Positions 47,570-58,641 of a stretch of DNA of 64,000 bases are shown piece after piece (the stretch's first letter is position 1; the number at the start of each line of letters is the position of its first letter). The stretch comes from Heterotrichella gracilis (Eukaryota > Sar > Xanthophyceae > Tribonematales > Xanthonemataceae). A program made the position numbers and the translations under genes. The notes under the pieces are model-generated. The model did no database searches and was not told the origin of the DNA. It saw nothing but the letters and a program-made list of their open reading frames with translations. The stretch is from assembly GCA_032358255.1 (NCBI GenBank), contig JAULBX010023963.1, forward strand, positions 1 to 64,000, read 5' to 3'.

Positions 47570-48653
47570 CAGCAGGCTGTGGATTGTAGTGGAGGGGATG
47601 AGAGGGGATTGGGGATTGCGATTGGGTGCTGTGGGGCTGAGAGCCGCCCTGTTGGATGCCATGGTATCATCTAAGAGCTTGGGTGGATGGTACTGTACTC
47701 TTTTGACAAGCTTGGGTGGACACATGCAGCGCTGGATGGGAGATTTGACGCAGCGCTCCTGCTGAAGCATTAGGAATGGTGTGAAACCTGGTCATCGTGG
47801 TCGTGGTGTGTTATGCGCCTTAGTATTGGCTGGCTTGGGATTGATTTAAAACTGCGAAATATAGGCTTCAGCTGCTGGAACATGCAGGGTGTTGACTCAA
47901 TTAAATGATAGTGGGAGGTCTAGTGGATTGTGTTGTTACGGGGTAGTTTGTGGATGCGTTGTCGGTGCTTTACTGCTTCAATTTTATCTGTCACTGAACA
48001 AACGTGCATAGTGACCCTAGGCTAGCAAGTCTGCCATTGTTATTATACCAACTTACGTAAGATCTTGACTTGACAATGTACTCTCTGTACTAGGAGCTTG
48101 CTGTCCCCAATAGCATAAAGTATGCTGCATAATGCTTCGAGTTTCAGGTTTTCCTGCTGTGAAATACTTGGTTGCATCAATACACTTGCATGTCTGCGTA
48201 GGCTGAATTTACAGCTCTGGTGCACAAATTGTCAGGCCTGGACATGGCATGCCGCATGCAGTGCCATTGAGGGGCAACTTGACTCGAGTGGAAATTATTT
48301 CTGCAGCGTCACACGCTACTGTGGCGTTGTGAAGCGAATCCAGTCCGAACCTCCAGTGTACAATCCCGCTTGTAAGCCTAAGGCTTGAAGTGACGCACTC
48401 CTAATAAAAGAAACCGCACATTGTCAACATTGTCAAATTCTAAAGCTAAAGTCAGGGCATTGCCAAGTACAAACGGCCAGACCCGGTACAAAGCGCACTG
48501 CTAGCTGCTGCAGCAACCCAGTCTTGTACAGTGTGCCATCACTGATGAGTCATGCAGATACTGTGCCACCAGTATCGATAGTATCTTCATGCAGGGACCG
48601 CCATTTGTAAACGGTGCCAACACTCAGTGCAGTGCCAATGCTTGCGCGCTGTG
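47570..48653. other. Convergent intergenic region, TCAIM-like / F-box gene
   Basis: No supported gene. A short cysteine-rich open frame at 48122-48388 (+) has no recognisable domain and no splice support. The region becomes more AT-rich after 47780, as expected for 3' UTRs. Confidence 0.4.
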
Positions 48654-49983
48654 CTATGACCCCCATGCAGCTGCGGAGCGCAGCCACGCCCAGCACCGCT
48701 CCTGCTCCTCCCTCGCCTCATGCTCCATCTCAGCATCTGAACGAGCACCAGGGGGCAGGCGCTGCGTTGCTTGAAACACAACACAGCCATCCTCCTCCAC
48801 AGTCATGCTGTACTCCCCGTATTGCTCCCTGATGCTCATCCCCTTGCCCTGTGTTCCTTCCTGCCAACCGTGCTGCGGCACGATGCGCAGGCTGGGGTTG
48901 ATTGGCGCCTGCAGTTGCAAGCCGTCCACATTCTCTATCTCCAGCAGTGTGAGGCTGGGCATGACTGGCAGCACCAGCGGCTCTAACAGGTCGCATACCA
49001 CGAGGGTCTGGAGCTTGGTCAGGCTGGCCAGGGCGGGGGTCAAGCGCTGTGCGTTAATACCTCCTGGGCCCCCCAGGAGGAGGGATGTCAGGTGGACGAG
49101 ATCGGGGAGGACAGCCATGGCGTCCACAGCACAGTATGTGAGAGAGAGGGACTGTAGCGAGGTGGGAAGGCTGCTGGGCAGGGGCTGGGTCTCCAAGCTG
49201 GAACCCATCCAGGATGAGGCGCTTCAGCTGGGTGAGCTGGTGCAAGGAGGTACTGACGACTGGCACATCTCCACCAACTGTGTGAAATTCGCGTACTTCC
49301 AGGCTGGTGAGTGCAGGCTGCTGGGCGAGCATGGGGACAAAGTCTGCCCCGTTCACCGCCACTATTGCCCTCCCCAGCTTGGGAAGGCTTGGTAGCTCTG
49401 GCCACCACTGCTGGCCGCCAAAAGTAAGGTTGAGGACATCAAGATTGAGCTGCTCCAGGTTGACCAGTGCTGAAATGGCCGGCATGCAGGCCGCTACTTC
49501 CTCCGGTGTGCATTCCAGGTACATATCCAAGGCAGACAGGGAGGTGAGGCGGAAGGTGGCCTCAAGCATCTCCCCGGCGCTGAAGATGTCTGGGTCGATT
49601 TTGCAAGTGAGGGAAATGAGACAAGCTGGGTTGAGGCTGTTGAGAATGCCCAGCACATCTGGCGATAGCCCACCCACACCCAGGATGGACCTGGTGGCTC
49701 CCAGCCTGGAGCTTAGCCATTCTATAACAGGCTCGGTGACGAGCGGCCGTGGGCAGTGCACTGTTTCCCATGCTGCACTTGGGCCTATGAGGGCCTGGCG
49801 CCAGCGCTTGCACACCAGCTGCAGCTGCACTTTGTGCTTTGTGTCACGCTCCGTGTCAACCTCTCCCCCGAGTACAGGCTGCAGCAGTTCCCCAAGTATG
49901 CGCTGCAGCAGGTGGTCGGGGAGTGAGTGTATGGGGCACCCCTCACACTGCTGGGCTGCCATGGGGACTGGTAGCTGATCCAT
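48654..49983 (-). CDS. F-box / leucine-rich repeat protein with one-base frameshift
   Basis: F-box proteins recruit substrates to SCF ubiquitin ligases by binding Skp1. A single exon starting MDQLPVPM at 49983. The F-box is at about residues 18-70 (IHSLPDHLLQRILGELL ... LQLVCKRWRQALIG). Leucine-rich repeats follow (LVNLEQLNLDVLNLTF, LTQLKRLILDG, LTSLLLGGPGG, LPVMPSLTLLEIENV). The frame is open to about 49207, then the LRR pattern continues in the next frame to the stop at 48654. Removing one base of the CCC at 49204-49206 (GGG on the gene strand) would join LKRLILDG to SSLETQPLPSSLP without loss, giving 442 aa. This may be a sequencing error or a real mutation. The substrate is unknown. It is divergent from the isomerase gene and intronless, unlike its neighbours. 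Confidence 0.8.
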
Positions 49984-50773
49984 GCTGAGCTTGTGGGTGA
50001 CACCTACAGGGAAATGGAAGAGTTGAGCGTGCTTTAGGCACCTTGCTGCTGTACCAAAGTGGCAGTGCTACTAAAATACACGGGAAGGAGACCTTGTACA
50101 CAAGGCAATGGGGTTGGACCAAGGTGTACCAAAAACAAGGGGCATGCCGGAGAAGTACTGTGTGCCACACCATACAAGTCGGTTACCCACCTCTGTTACA
50201 AGTTAAGCAAGTAAAAACGAGTGCCAGTTGAACAGAGTGGGCGCGCACTCTCGCAAAACTCGTCGCGACAAGGTTGACGCCACACAATGCATGCATGCAC
50301 ACGCACCTCAATTTGCAAGTTTGCACGAACAGGTGAAAAAGTCAGGTGAAATTCGTGAGAAAAAGTATATGGAGGATAATATTCAGCTTGCTGTAGCATA
50401 CAAGCTGATCTCAGCCACACCTCTATACAATTTTAACTCGGTCAACTGTATTTAGTGCTGATGAAAAACCGGTTCACACAGTTCACACGCCCACACTGAT
50501 AGGCTTGTACCCATTAACGTCCTGCTGTTGCTTGTCTAAAGTCTCCTGTGTTGCTTTCACACGGCTAAATACCAAAAGTTCATTCTCCGTGTTAGAGGAA
50601 ATTTCGGGTTGCCTTGATCTTGATCTGGGCGACCTGCAGTCAGAGTGGCCAGTTGGCGCAAGTGAGCTGAGTGGGAAGTGCAGGATAGTGTATCACCTTC
50701 GTTGGTCGTAAACTCACAACGAGGGACGGTTTGGGGATAACAACCTTGGGGCTTTACAACCTTGTCAACAGAC
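49984..50773. promoter_or_regulatory. Divergent intergenic region, F-box / mannose-6-phosphate isomerase
   Basis: About 790 bases between the two start codons; contains an ATGCATGCATGC palindrome near 50288. No defined promoter element recognised. Confidence 0.35.
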
Positions 50774-53021
50774 ATGATCAGGCTAAGGTGCACCGCCCAA
50801 AACTACGCTTGGGGACGCCTCGCAGAGTCTAGCGAGGTACGGTTTGCACGGTCTGCAATAGCTCTTTTGTGTTTTTTGTACAGATCCGAACTTTGAAGTG
50901 ACCTGGGTTTTGCACTCTGTAGGTGGCAGCATTGCATGAGGCTGCAGGCAACGAGGTAGACAGCACCAAACCATATGCAGAGCTATGGTAAGGGAGTAGA
51001 CAAGTGCTAGATCCTCGCCGCTGCATCTGTACTTTTTCCTTGTTGAGTTTTTTACTGGGTAACGTATGGCATGTGCCCATTTGCAGGATGGGAACCCACC
51101 CCAGTGGTCCTTCCTATGTGGTGGACGAAGGCGTGACCTTGAAACAGTGGGTTGAGAACCATCCTGAGGCACTTGGGGACACCGTGCTTGCGCGCTTTGG
51201 AACTGACCTCCCATTCCTGTTCAAGGTGAGGACTGAGCCTGAGCTGTGTTGGGTTGGTGGGCTTGCATGTTGGGAACTCGCTGCTGTTATGCAACCCTGG
51301 TGGAGCCATATTATGCCAACCCACTTGTGTCGTGTGCAGGTGCTTTCTGTGGAAACAGCGCTCAGCATCCAGTCGCACCCTGACAAGGCGCTTGCAGTGC
51401 AACTGCATGCAGAACGGCCACAGGTAAGGGTTTAGGGTTTACCGGGTGCTCAGTCCGTCACTTGGACTTCTCCGCAAAGCTCAGCATCTGCAGGCCAACA
51501 GCACAGCACACAACACCTGAACAATGTAGTCCACCCACACCGCTTGGCACAGGTGTACAAGGATGACAACCACAACCCTAAACCCTGAACTGCACAGGTG
51601 TACAAGGATGACAACCACAAGCCCGAGATGGCACTAGCCATCACCGACTTTGAGGCGCTGTGCGGGTTTGTATCATACGAGGAGCTCAAGCAAGCCCTCA
51701 CCACCGTCCCGGAGCTTGCCGACGCAGTGGGAGAGTCAGCATCAAGCACATTATGCTCCCTGGATGACCCCCTCTCCGACCGAAAAGGGGCTCTCAAGGC
51801 TGCCTTCACCGCCCTCATGACCTGCCCAGCCGACAAGGTGCATATCTGTCTTGCCTTTGTACCCAACCTGTTTTGCTTGTTTGCCTCCCCCGTCCACTTG
51901 CTTCCGCATACCGTGATCAGCGGTTTCTTACTCTGTATTCCGGCTTTGAGCCAGATTAGCATACCTGGTATGCCTCGCCCCAGTCCTGGACCAGGCTTGT
52001 CTGACACTGTTTCCAGGTGGCAGCCAGCATCAGTGCCCTGGTGCAGCGGTTAGGTGCTGAGTCAGCTTCCAGGCAGCTGTCTGTGAAAGAGCAGCTTGTG
52101 GTGCGGCTGAATGCGCAATACCCTGAGGATGTGGGTGTGCTGTCAGCTTTCTTCCTCAACCTGGTGCCACTCAAGGCGGGGGAGGCGATCTACCTGGCAG
52201 CCAATGAGCCCCACGCCTATGTGTCAGGTCTGTGCAATGTGGCCACCTTGAGCTGAATATCCATTTTTGGCTGGGGTGTGTGTGCGGCAGGCCCCAGGCC
52301 TTAAAATCCATAACAATGATTGTAGCACAACAATCCCGGATTCTAGCGTAACAAAGGTACTATGGCATCCGGTTCCTACCAATTTTGAGCAGGCTTCTCC
52401 TCCTGTGTCTTCGGGCCTTGCTTCTGAGTGATCCGCACGCCAGCCTGTTTAAGGACAGGCTAGGTAGATATGTCTTTGTTTGATTATTTGTTTAATCAAT
52501 TATCATTCCTATAGTTGTTTATTTACATATGTATTTTTCGCACACCTTCCTGTGCAGGTCAGCTCATGGAGGTGATGGCCACTTCAGACAACGTCATCCG
52601 GGCGGGTCTAACCCCAAAGCTGAGGGACACCCAGGTGCTGTGCACCTCCCTCACCTACACCCAGGGCCTCCCGGAAATCCTCAAGGGGGAGCCCTTTGCG
52701 CCCCACATCAAGCGCTACCAGCCCCCCTTCGACGAATTCGAGCTGTATGCTGGGTCGCTCCCCGCAGCTGCGGCCGCCACGCTGCCTCGCCACTTCAGCC
52801 CGCTGCTGCTGCTGGTGACGGGGGGTGCAGGGACATCCAGCGCTGGCACAGCCCTGCAACGGGGAGATGTGTACTTTGTGCCAGCTGGAACCAGTGTGGA
52901 GCTGACGGCTGGTCCTGCTGGTCTCTCCTTTTACTACGCGGCGTGCAACAGCAGGGTGTTCTCAGCCAAGGCTGCCGAGGGCGTGGTTCAAACACAGGAG
53001 GAGGCAGTGGTGGCCGCATGA
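50774..53021 (+). CDS. Mannose-6-phosphate isomerase, type I
   Basis: A zinc enzyme that interconverts fructose-6-phosphate and mannose-6-phosphate, feeding GDP-mannose for glycosylation and ascorbate. Seven exons: 50774-50836, 50923-50987, 51087-51225, 51340-51423, 51598-51837, 52017-52227 and 52558-53021; all in frame, 421 aa, typical of the family. The start reads MIRLRCTAQNYAWGRLAESS, the classic N-terminus. Zinc ligands are visible in ALSIQSHPDK (Q100, H102), DNHKPEMALAI (E127) and AANEPHAYVSG (H263). The catalytic arginine is in NVIRAGLTPKLRD (R282). ELWMGTHPSGPS is at 41-52. The C-terminal cupin half ends GDVYFVPAGTSVELTAG. Partial echoes of exons 5 and 7 flank those exons. Cytosolic location is inferred from the absence of a targeting peptide. 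Confidence 0.95.
51553..51597 (+). repeat. Echo of isomerase exon 5 start
   Basis: CACAG|GTGTACAAGGATGAC is present at 51548 and again at the real junction (51598). The two are separated by AACCCTAAACCCTGAAC only. This is the smallest and clearest example of the pattern. Confidence 0.9.
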
Positions 53022-53154
53022 AGAGACCTGGGCGAGACAGACATTGTGTTGCAAATGCCGCATGGCTCACATTTTGAAAGCAAAACTACCGTATGGCATT
53101 AAGCCGGGACTTGAATGGGTGGCAATCTGACAGCGGCTAGCCCCGCTGGCCGGC

Positions 53155-53345
53155 CTTAGCTATCCTTTTTCACTATGCGCAATGCAACAGCAGGGTCTTC
53201 CCAGACATGGCTGTGGTTCACACACAAGGGGGTGGCTATAGTGAAGGGGTTGGCGGAATGGCCTTCTGTCATGGCAGTCAATGACATCGTGTTGCACCCA
53301 CCACCACGATTCGTTTTTGAACCTAGAAGTATTATATGGCAAATA
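53155..53345 (+). repeat. Decayed copy of isomerase last exon and 3' UTR
   Basis: The region resembles 52922-53100, about 240 bases upstream: the CAACAGCAGGGT stretch, GTGGTTCA.ACACA, GACATCGTGTTGCA and a final TATGGCA block are shared in order. The reading frame is lost. Confidence 0.8.
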
Positions 53346-54480
53346 AATAGGTGCATGTGGCTACGGCATGAACTGTATTATATGGCCCATGGCAGGCTGC
53401 AGCATTTGGTGATCACCAAACGACTTGTCGATGTGTCATTGCAATCATGATGTGCACAATAATGGCAGTCACAATAGTGCTGGACTGAGCCTATTGAGGA
53501 TTGATTCTCGCTGCTATTTACCTGTCATTTTACAGTGACTGTGACAGTCCATCACAGATGGTTCACAACATGTATGTTCCCCTAATTGCATGATTCTATT
53601 TACCTCGAGAGAGTTCTGCAGAATAATCTTTTTGTAAATTAAATTTCACTATGCTAATTGTGTACACAAACTGTTTGGTCCACAGTGTGCACCGTCCAGA
53701 CTCCAAACTCTTGAGAGCAGCTGCCAAAGCGTGCTTGCTGCTGCACCGCGTATTACCGAGTTAACTATAATTATCTACAAAATTAAGAATCAGCACCTCA
53801 TTAACATTTTTGAAAGCTTTTTCTAGAGAGTTATAGAAAGGAACGCACAAAGGCGGAGTGCGGAATTACTGCACCGCACTATACAGTAACCGGGGTACTG
53901 TTGCAAACATTATAATGTGGGTTAAAACAGTAGATCCAATAGCATGAGACATGACACAGCGCCGGTGACCGTCCTGGGGGTGATTCACCAAAAGGTTCAC
54001 TGCAAATAGCAATCAACTGCGTACGACAAACTTGTGAGTGCAACTAGGCTAAACATGACGATCATATCTGTGTCTTGCCCCCAACCTCTTGCAAAACTGT
54101 GCATGCATGCATCAAAAACAACCATCAGAAACTGATGCCACCGTGGGGGTGTTGTATGTGCTGGTCATGACGAGCATCATGCCGACATTTCGGCGCATGC
54201 AAGCCTATGCTACATTGTGAATCACGACTGCCAAGCTTCTGCTGTTTCACCATGGCACGCAAGGCGGTGCAGGTATTGCCCGCAGCGAGTCCCCACCAAT
54301 GAATATTGGACCCCATGATCCGCGGGTCAATAACCAACGGCGCGTGCCATATATGGTACAATGCGCTTGACCAGCGCTTGCAAACCTGAGATCCGGTTCG
54401 CATGACAGCCGACCCTGTCCCATATGCCACACTGGGCTTCCATCAGCAACAGTGGAGCCCATACCACTGGAACAAGGTGG
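53346..54480. other. AT-rich gene-free region
   Basis: I see no supported gene. It is more AT-rich than the flanks and contains ATGCATGCATC near 54104. It separates the 3' ends of two convergent genes. Confidence 0.5.
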
Positions 54481-54481
54481 A

Positions 54482-54700
54482 AGGATTATCATATGGTAGC
54501 CGGCACCTGCCTCGTGCGCCCATGGCCTCCACCACGCTGCGTGGCAGTAGGCCCCATGGCCTCCACCACGCCCCATGGCCACGCACAGCTGCTCTTGCTC
54601 TCCCAGCTAGTAGCTACTCCAACGCCAGGACACACATGGGGCAAAGGGGCAGTGGGGCGCGCTGACCTTGCACTGGGAGGGAGGCACAGCCTATGACAAA
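54482..54700 (-). repeat. Decayed copies of the RING gene terminal exon
   Basis: ATATGGTAGCCGGCAC at 54492 repeats the end of the last exon (54719). CATGGCCTCCACCACGC occurs three times here. The frame is lost. This is a third gene in the window with terminal-exon copies downstream of its stop. Confidence 0.8.
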
Positions 54701-54717
54701 TGATTCCAGGACCCAAA

Positions 54718-57009
54718 TCATATGGTAGCCGGCACGCGCCCCGTGCGCCCCATGGCCTCCACCACGCTGCGCTTCAGCTCAAAGGGATGTGCATAGGTGC
54801 TCTTGCTCTCCGAGTTATACAGCTCGTACTCCAGTGCCAGGTCCCAGGTGGAGCGTGGGGCCAGTGGCGCAGGGTGGCCGGGCACTGGGAGGGGTGCGGT
54901 GGGGGAGCGGCCGGCGGTGCCTGCGCCAGTGTGAATGAGTGGCGTCAGCACGCATGGAGCACATAAATGGGGTGAGATTGCTCGCGTTCTAGAATGTCCA
55001 CAAAGAACATATGATTTCCAGAGATTTTTGGTCCTTTTATCATCCTTTTACCCTCCACCTGTAACCTTTCATTACATGTTGTTCATGCAAGATGGCGATA
55101 GGGTTTCAACCTCACAACCTCTACAGATGTGCAGCAAACAGGGACTTTTATAAGAGGATACCCTGCACCACACCGATGCCCTTGTGGCTACCAGTGTACC
55201 CGAGATGAAAATGAAAGCTTCCACCACCGTAATTTGGCATGAGCGGGTGCTCAGCAAAAAAGTGAGTGCTCAGCTAAAATCTATATATGAGTACTTTTCA
55301 AAACAATTTGTGATTGGCAACTGCAAGTTGAACTGCATACCCACCGGCTGAGTGCCGTGATGCCTCCTGGCAGCAGTCCGAAGGAGCTCGCGAGGGGGAA
55401 AACGACTCCCCCTCCTCCACATCGCTCCTGTACTCCTGATCCCCTTGTCCCCCCCTTGATGCACCTGCCGCCATGTACCGCCCTGAGGTGGATGTGTCGC
55501 TGCCGCTGTCATCCAGCCCGGAGGAGGAGTCGCTGGTGAAGCTGAGTTCCAAGTGCCACCGCGAGCCATCTGCACATGGTGCACGATTGCGTCAGGTGTG
55601 CTGCTGGTTGCGGTAAATGGGACAACCAGTAGGAGCAATTATAAATATTCAGATTTGAAGGTATGGTAGCGGCTCCCATGCATGACGGAGCCGAGCATGA
55701 TCACATGGGGGCAATAATGGCATGGGCATCCGCTCAGAAGCATAATGGCATGCTTCAAGCACTTCATGTCAAGAACCTGCAACGTATCAGGTGCAGCTCC
55801 GACATGGCATAGCCCTCCTCTGCTATCCGTGCCCAGCTGACGACAGGCAGCATAATGCTTTATTTATTTACATGTATGCAATATAAGAAAATGGACAAAG
55901 CAGGACCACTCTATTTTCCTGCTGTTTTTTTATGTTTTATGTTTTGCAGTTGCCCGCCCCGCCGCCCCTGCCTGCCCGCACGCACCATACACGAGGCATC
56001 TCGCCAGGCCCGCAGCGCCCACGCTGAGCTCAGCCGCCAGCTCAGCGACGTTACTCCCCTGCGCATGCAGCCCCCCCACCCCCTCCTCCTCCGGGTGCCC
56101 TCCCTGAGACGGCGACTGTGGCGCGCTGCCAGGTGTCTGTGCTGCATCGGTAGAGGCAGAGGTGGTGGTTCTGAAGAGCTCCGAGGGGTGCACCCGGCGT
56201 GAGGGTGTGCGTGTGGGGCCGCATATGTGGAATGCTGGGAGGCCGGTGCGGGTGTCCAGCTCGTCAAAGGGGCACAGGCAGCCTTCTGGGAGGGGAGGGG
56301 GATTGCTTGGTCAGCACTGTGGTCCAAGGTGAAACGGTGACAGGCATGCGATGGCATGGTGCACTGCGCTGCAACACCGCCTGCCGGCAGATACACAGGC
56401 CAGGATGGTGGAACACCCAGTGCTCTTTGAACCCAAGACCTAAACCCTGCCGCTGCTGGATGTGCGTGCGTAGCCGTAACAGCATGCCGTCCTGCCGCAA
56501 TCCCGTCCCTCCCTGCCGGCCACGGCGCAAGTTCCGCGTGGGGCACCACGCTGCATGGTGAGGCAGCCAAAGCCGTGGGCGCCACCCGCACCAGGTTGAA
56601 GTCCATGGGCTCAAAGCATACCCTAAACCCTACATATAAAACCCTATACAACCCTGATGGCAGATGCTATAGACATCTCGCGCTGGGAACAGGATAAATT
56701 GCGTGGGAGCGCACCTGCTGGCCATGGTTCAAGCCCCGCATGGGGCACCACACTGCATGGGGACGCCGCCGCAGCCGTGGGCGCCACCCGCACCAAATTG
56801 AAGTCCATTGGCTCCAGGCACACCACGCACTGGCGGTGCTTGGCCGCCACCAGGCGCAGCAGGCAGGGGGTGCAGTAACTGTCGCCGCAGCCCAGGGTCA
56901 GGCTGTTGCTGCCTAGGGTATTGGAGCACAGCGGGCAGCAGTCTGGGAGTGGGGAGTGGTGCATGGTGCGGGGCGTCCCGGTGCGCCAGCCAGGAATAGG
57001 GTGGGCCAT
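54718..57009 (-). CDS. RING-type zinc finger protein with atypical ligand
   Basis: Probable E3 ubiquitin ligase; target unknown. Four exons: 57009-56715, 56285-55986, 55569-55345 and 54920-54718, all joining in phase 1, giving 340 aa. The N-terminal RING at about residues 24-73 reads CPLC ... LGCGDSYCTPCLL ... CVVCLEPM. The usual first histidine ligand (CGH) is aspartate (CGD). A second Cys pair, GCLCPFDELD, follows at the start of exon 2. The middle is Ser/Thr/Gly-rich and acidic (SDSSSGLDDSGSDTS). The C-terminus carries STWDLALEYELYNSES and ends VPATI. The exon 1 end is duplicated in the intron at 56510-56612, joined by CCCTAAACCCTA. It resembles the RING protein at 59944-60784, so they may be paralogues. 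Exon 1 is confident; the Ser-rich exons rest mainly on phase agreement. Confidence 0.68.
56510..56640 (-). repeat. Echo of RING gene exon 1 end
   Basis: This copies the segment coding LEPMDFNLVRVAPTAAAASP (56725-56816) nearly intact at 56520-56612 and is preceded by ACCCTAAACCCTACATATAA. The frame is kept through the copied segment. Confidence 0.88.
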
Positions 57010-58243
57010 GGCTGGGGTGTGTTATGGTACAGTGGAATTATGAAGGAGGTTTGGGGTGGTAGTCTGTGGTGTATTGGTGCCCTACAGGCCACCTGCATTA
57101 ACCACAGCAACCGCCTGTGAGGGCAATAGTGGACTACCATTGACATGGGTGTGCAATGCCCGGTGTATGGATCCTTGATTTCCGCTTAAACAACAACCCC
57201 ATAGCATCCACAGTTTGCTTCACAGTGGACTAAACAAGGACATTGCTGTGCTCAAAATGACCGATAGCTACAGAGAACTGGCAAGCTGGCAGTGTGATGG
57301 CAGCACACTGTTCGTGCACACCGCCAGGCAATAACTGACCATTCCTGCATAAAGGTAGAAAACAAACCAAGGAAGCAAGGGCCAAAGGGTCCAGAAGTTT
57401 AAACTCACCTCAGCAGTCCAGGTTGATAACTCCGACAGGTGCGGAACCGTCACCAATGCACGAGCTGTGGGCCTGCCTGGAGAGATAACACATGATTTTG
57501 TGACGAGTAATCCACTTTCAACCTCAGGTGCTGGTGTTAATATATCCTAGAAGTTCTTCGCCCTGCGATCCCTGTAATTTTCGAAACACTACATCTTGTC
57601 GTGACAATGGGACCAGGACCATGCTTGTCTTTATTATCCTCAAGGGCAATATGGGACGAGGTATTTAGACCATCGTGGGTCAATGGTGCGACATCTCCCA
57701 CGCTGAAACAGGTGAAGAAAAATGTTTTGTTCGCAGCGAAACGTTGCAATCGAAACAGCATGCAGATGGTGCCACGTGGAAATAGGACCCAAAAATGACC
57801 ATAAAACAAATCCAACCGAGCCCAATTTATCGAAAGTGACGGATAGGGTCTGCCCACCCAGCATTTTACCAAATCGGGTCCCAGTTCACAAATCAAAGGT
57901 GCAAAGCAGGTTGGCGTCTATCATACAGAGAATCGGCTGCAACCGCAGCAATCCACAGATCCTCCTGCCAGCAAAATAACTGCAACTGATCAAGTGTGTT
58001 TTGACCACTCCAAACTCGCTGACACTTTGCGTTGGTAGCGTGTTCCTGTACACCAGGCTGTGTAGACTACGGTGTAGTCACTCTGCCTCCCTGTTTCAGC
58101 TTGATACTGCAGCATCAGCCTTTCCACTCTTGACAGGCTTATCCAGCTACTCGTACCCAGCTGCGCCTGACTGCTGGAAGCTGCCGTCCCCCATATAGTG
58201 GGGCGTGGCGACTGACCTCATCCCACATCTAGAGGGTTTCACC
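57010..58243. other. Divergent intergenic region, RING gene / ATP synthase e
   Basis: No recognisable gene. A 119-codon open frame on the minus strand (57537-57896) has no known domain and unusual composition, so I do not call it. The promoters of both neighbours should be here. Confidence 0.35.
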
Positions 58244-58641
58244 ATGCAGCCCTACGCTGGGACCAGCACCCTTGCGGCTGTACGTTAATCCACCTAACAG
58301 ACGTATTTTAGCTCGATCAAAGTGCCTACATGCATCCCTGTTGTGGACTCATCGCCTGATGGCCATGGTGTCTGATGCCTGCTCTTAGTAATTGGTTTGC
58401 TGGTGCCCAAGCTAGTGGCACTGACTGCCCCTCAAACTCAACGTGCAGGTACTAAGAGGAGGTGCCTTTGGATTTGGGATTGTGTATGGATCGGTAAAAC
58501 TGGCGTACCTACAGGTAAGTGTGGGTGGATGCAAAGAATGTCCATGGCTTGCAGCTTTGGAGGTTGCATGTCTCACCCTTTGCGTTGCTGTGGTTGCAGT
58601 CGAAGGCAGCCAAGGCTGCCAAGAAGGCAGAGAAGCACTAA
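58244..58641 (+). CDS. Mitochondrial ATP synthase subunit e (plant-type, MICOS-like small subunit)
   Basis: A small inner-membrane subunit of the F1Fo ATP synthase peripheral region, involved in dimerisation. Three short exons: 58244-58279 (12 codons), 58449-58514 (22 codons) and 58600-58641 (13 codons plus stop), all phase 0, giving 47 aa. The start MQPYAGTSTLAAV matches the plant pattern P-Y-S-G-T-S-T-L-A. One membrane segment follows (GGAFGFGIVYGSVKLAYL) with the GxxxG-like GFGIVYG, and the tail is basic and Ala/Lys-rich (SKAAKAAKKAEKH). Length agrees with the roughly 50-residue plant proteins. Because each exon is tiny the gene is easily missed by automatic annotation. Splice sites are GT-AG. 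Confidence 0.88.

Noticed and set aside
48122-48388. Cysteine-rich small protein on the plus strand
   Set aside because: No zinc-finger spacing that fits a known class, and it sits in probable 3' UTR sequence.
57537-57896. 119-codon open frame on the minus strand
   Set aside because: No recognisable domain, odd composition, and no splice partners; most likely chance.
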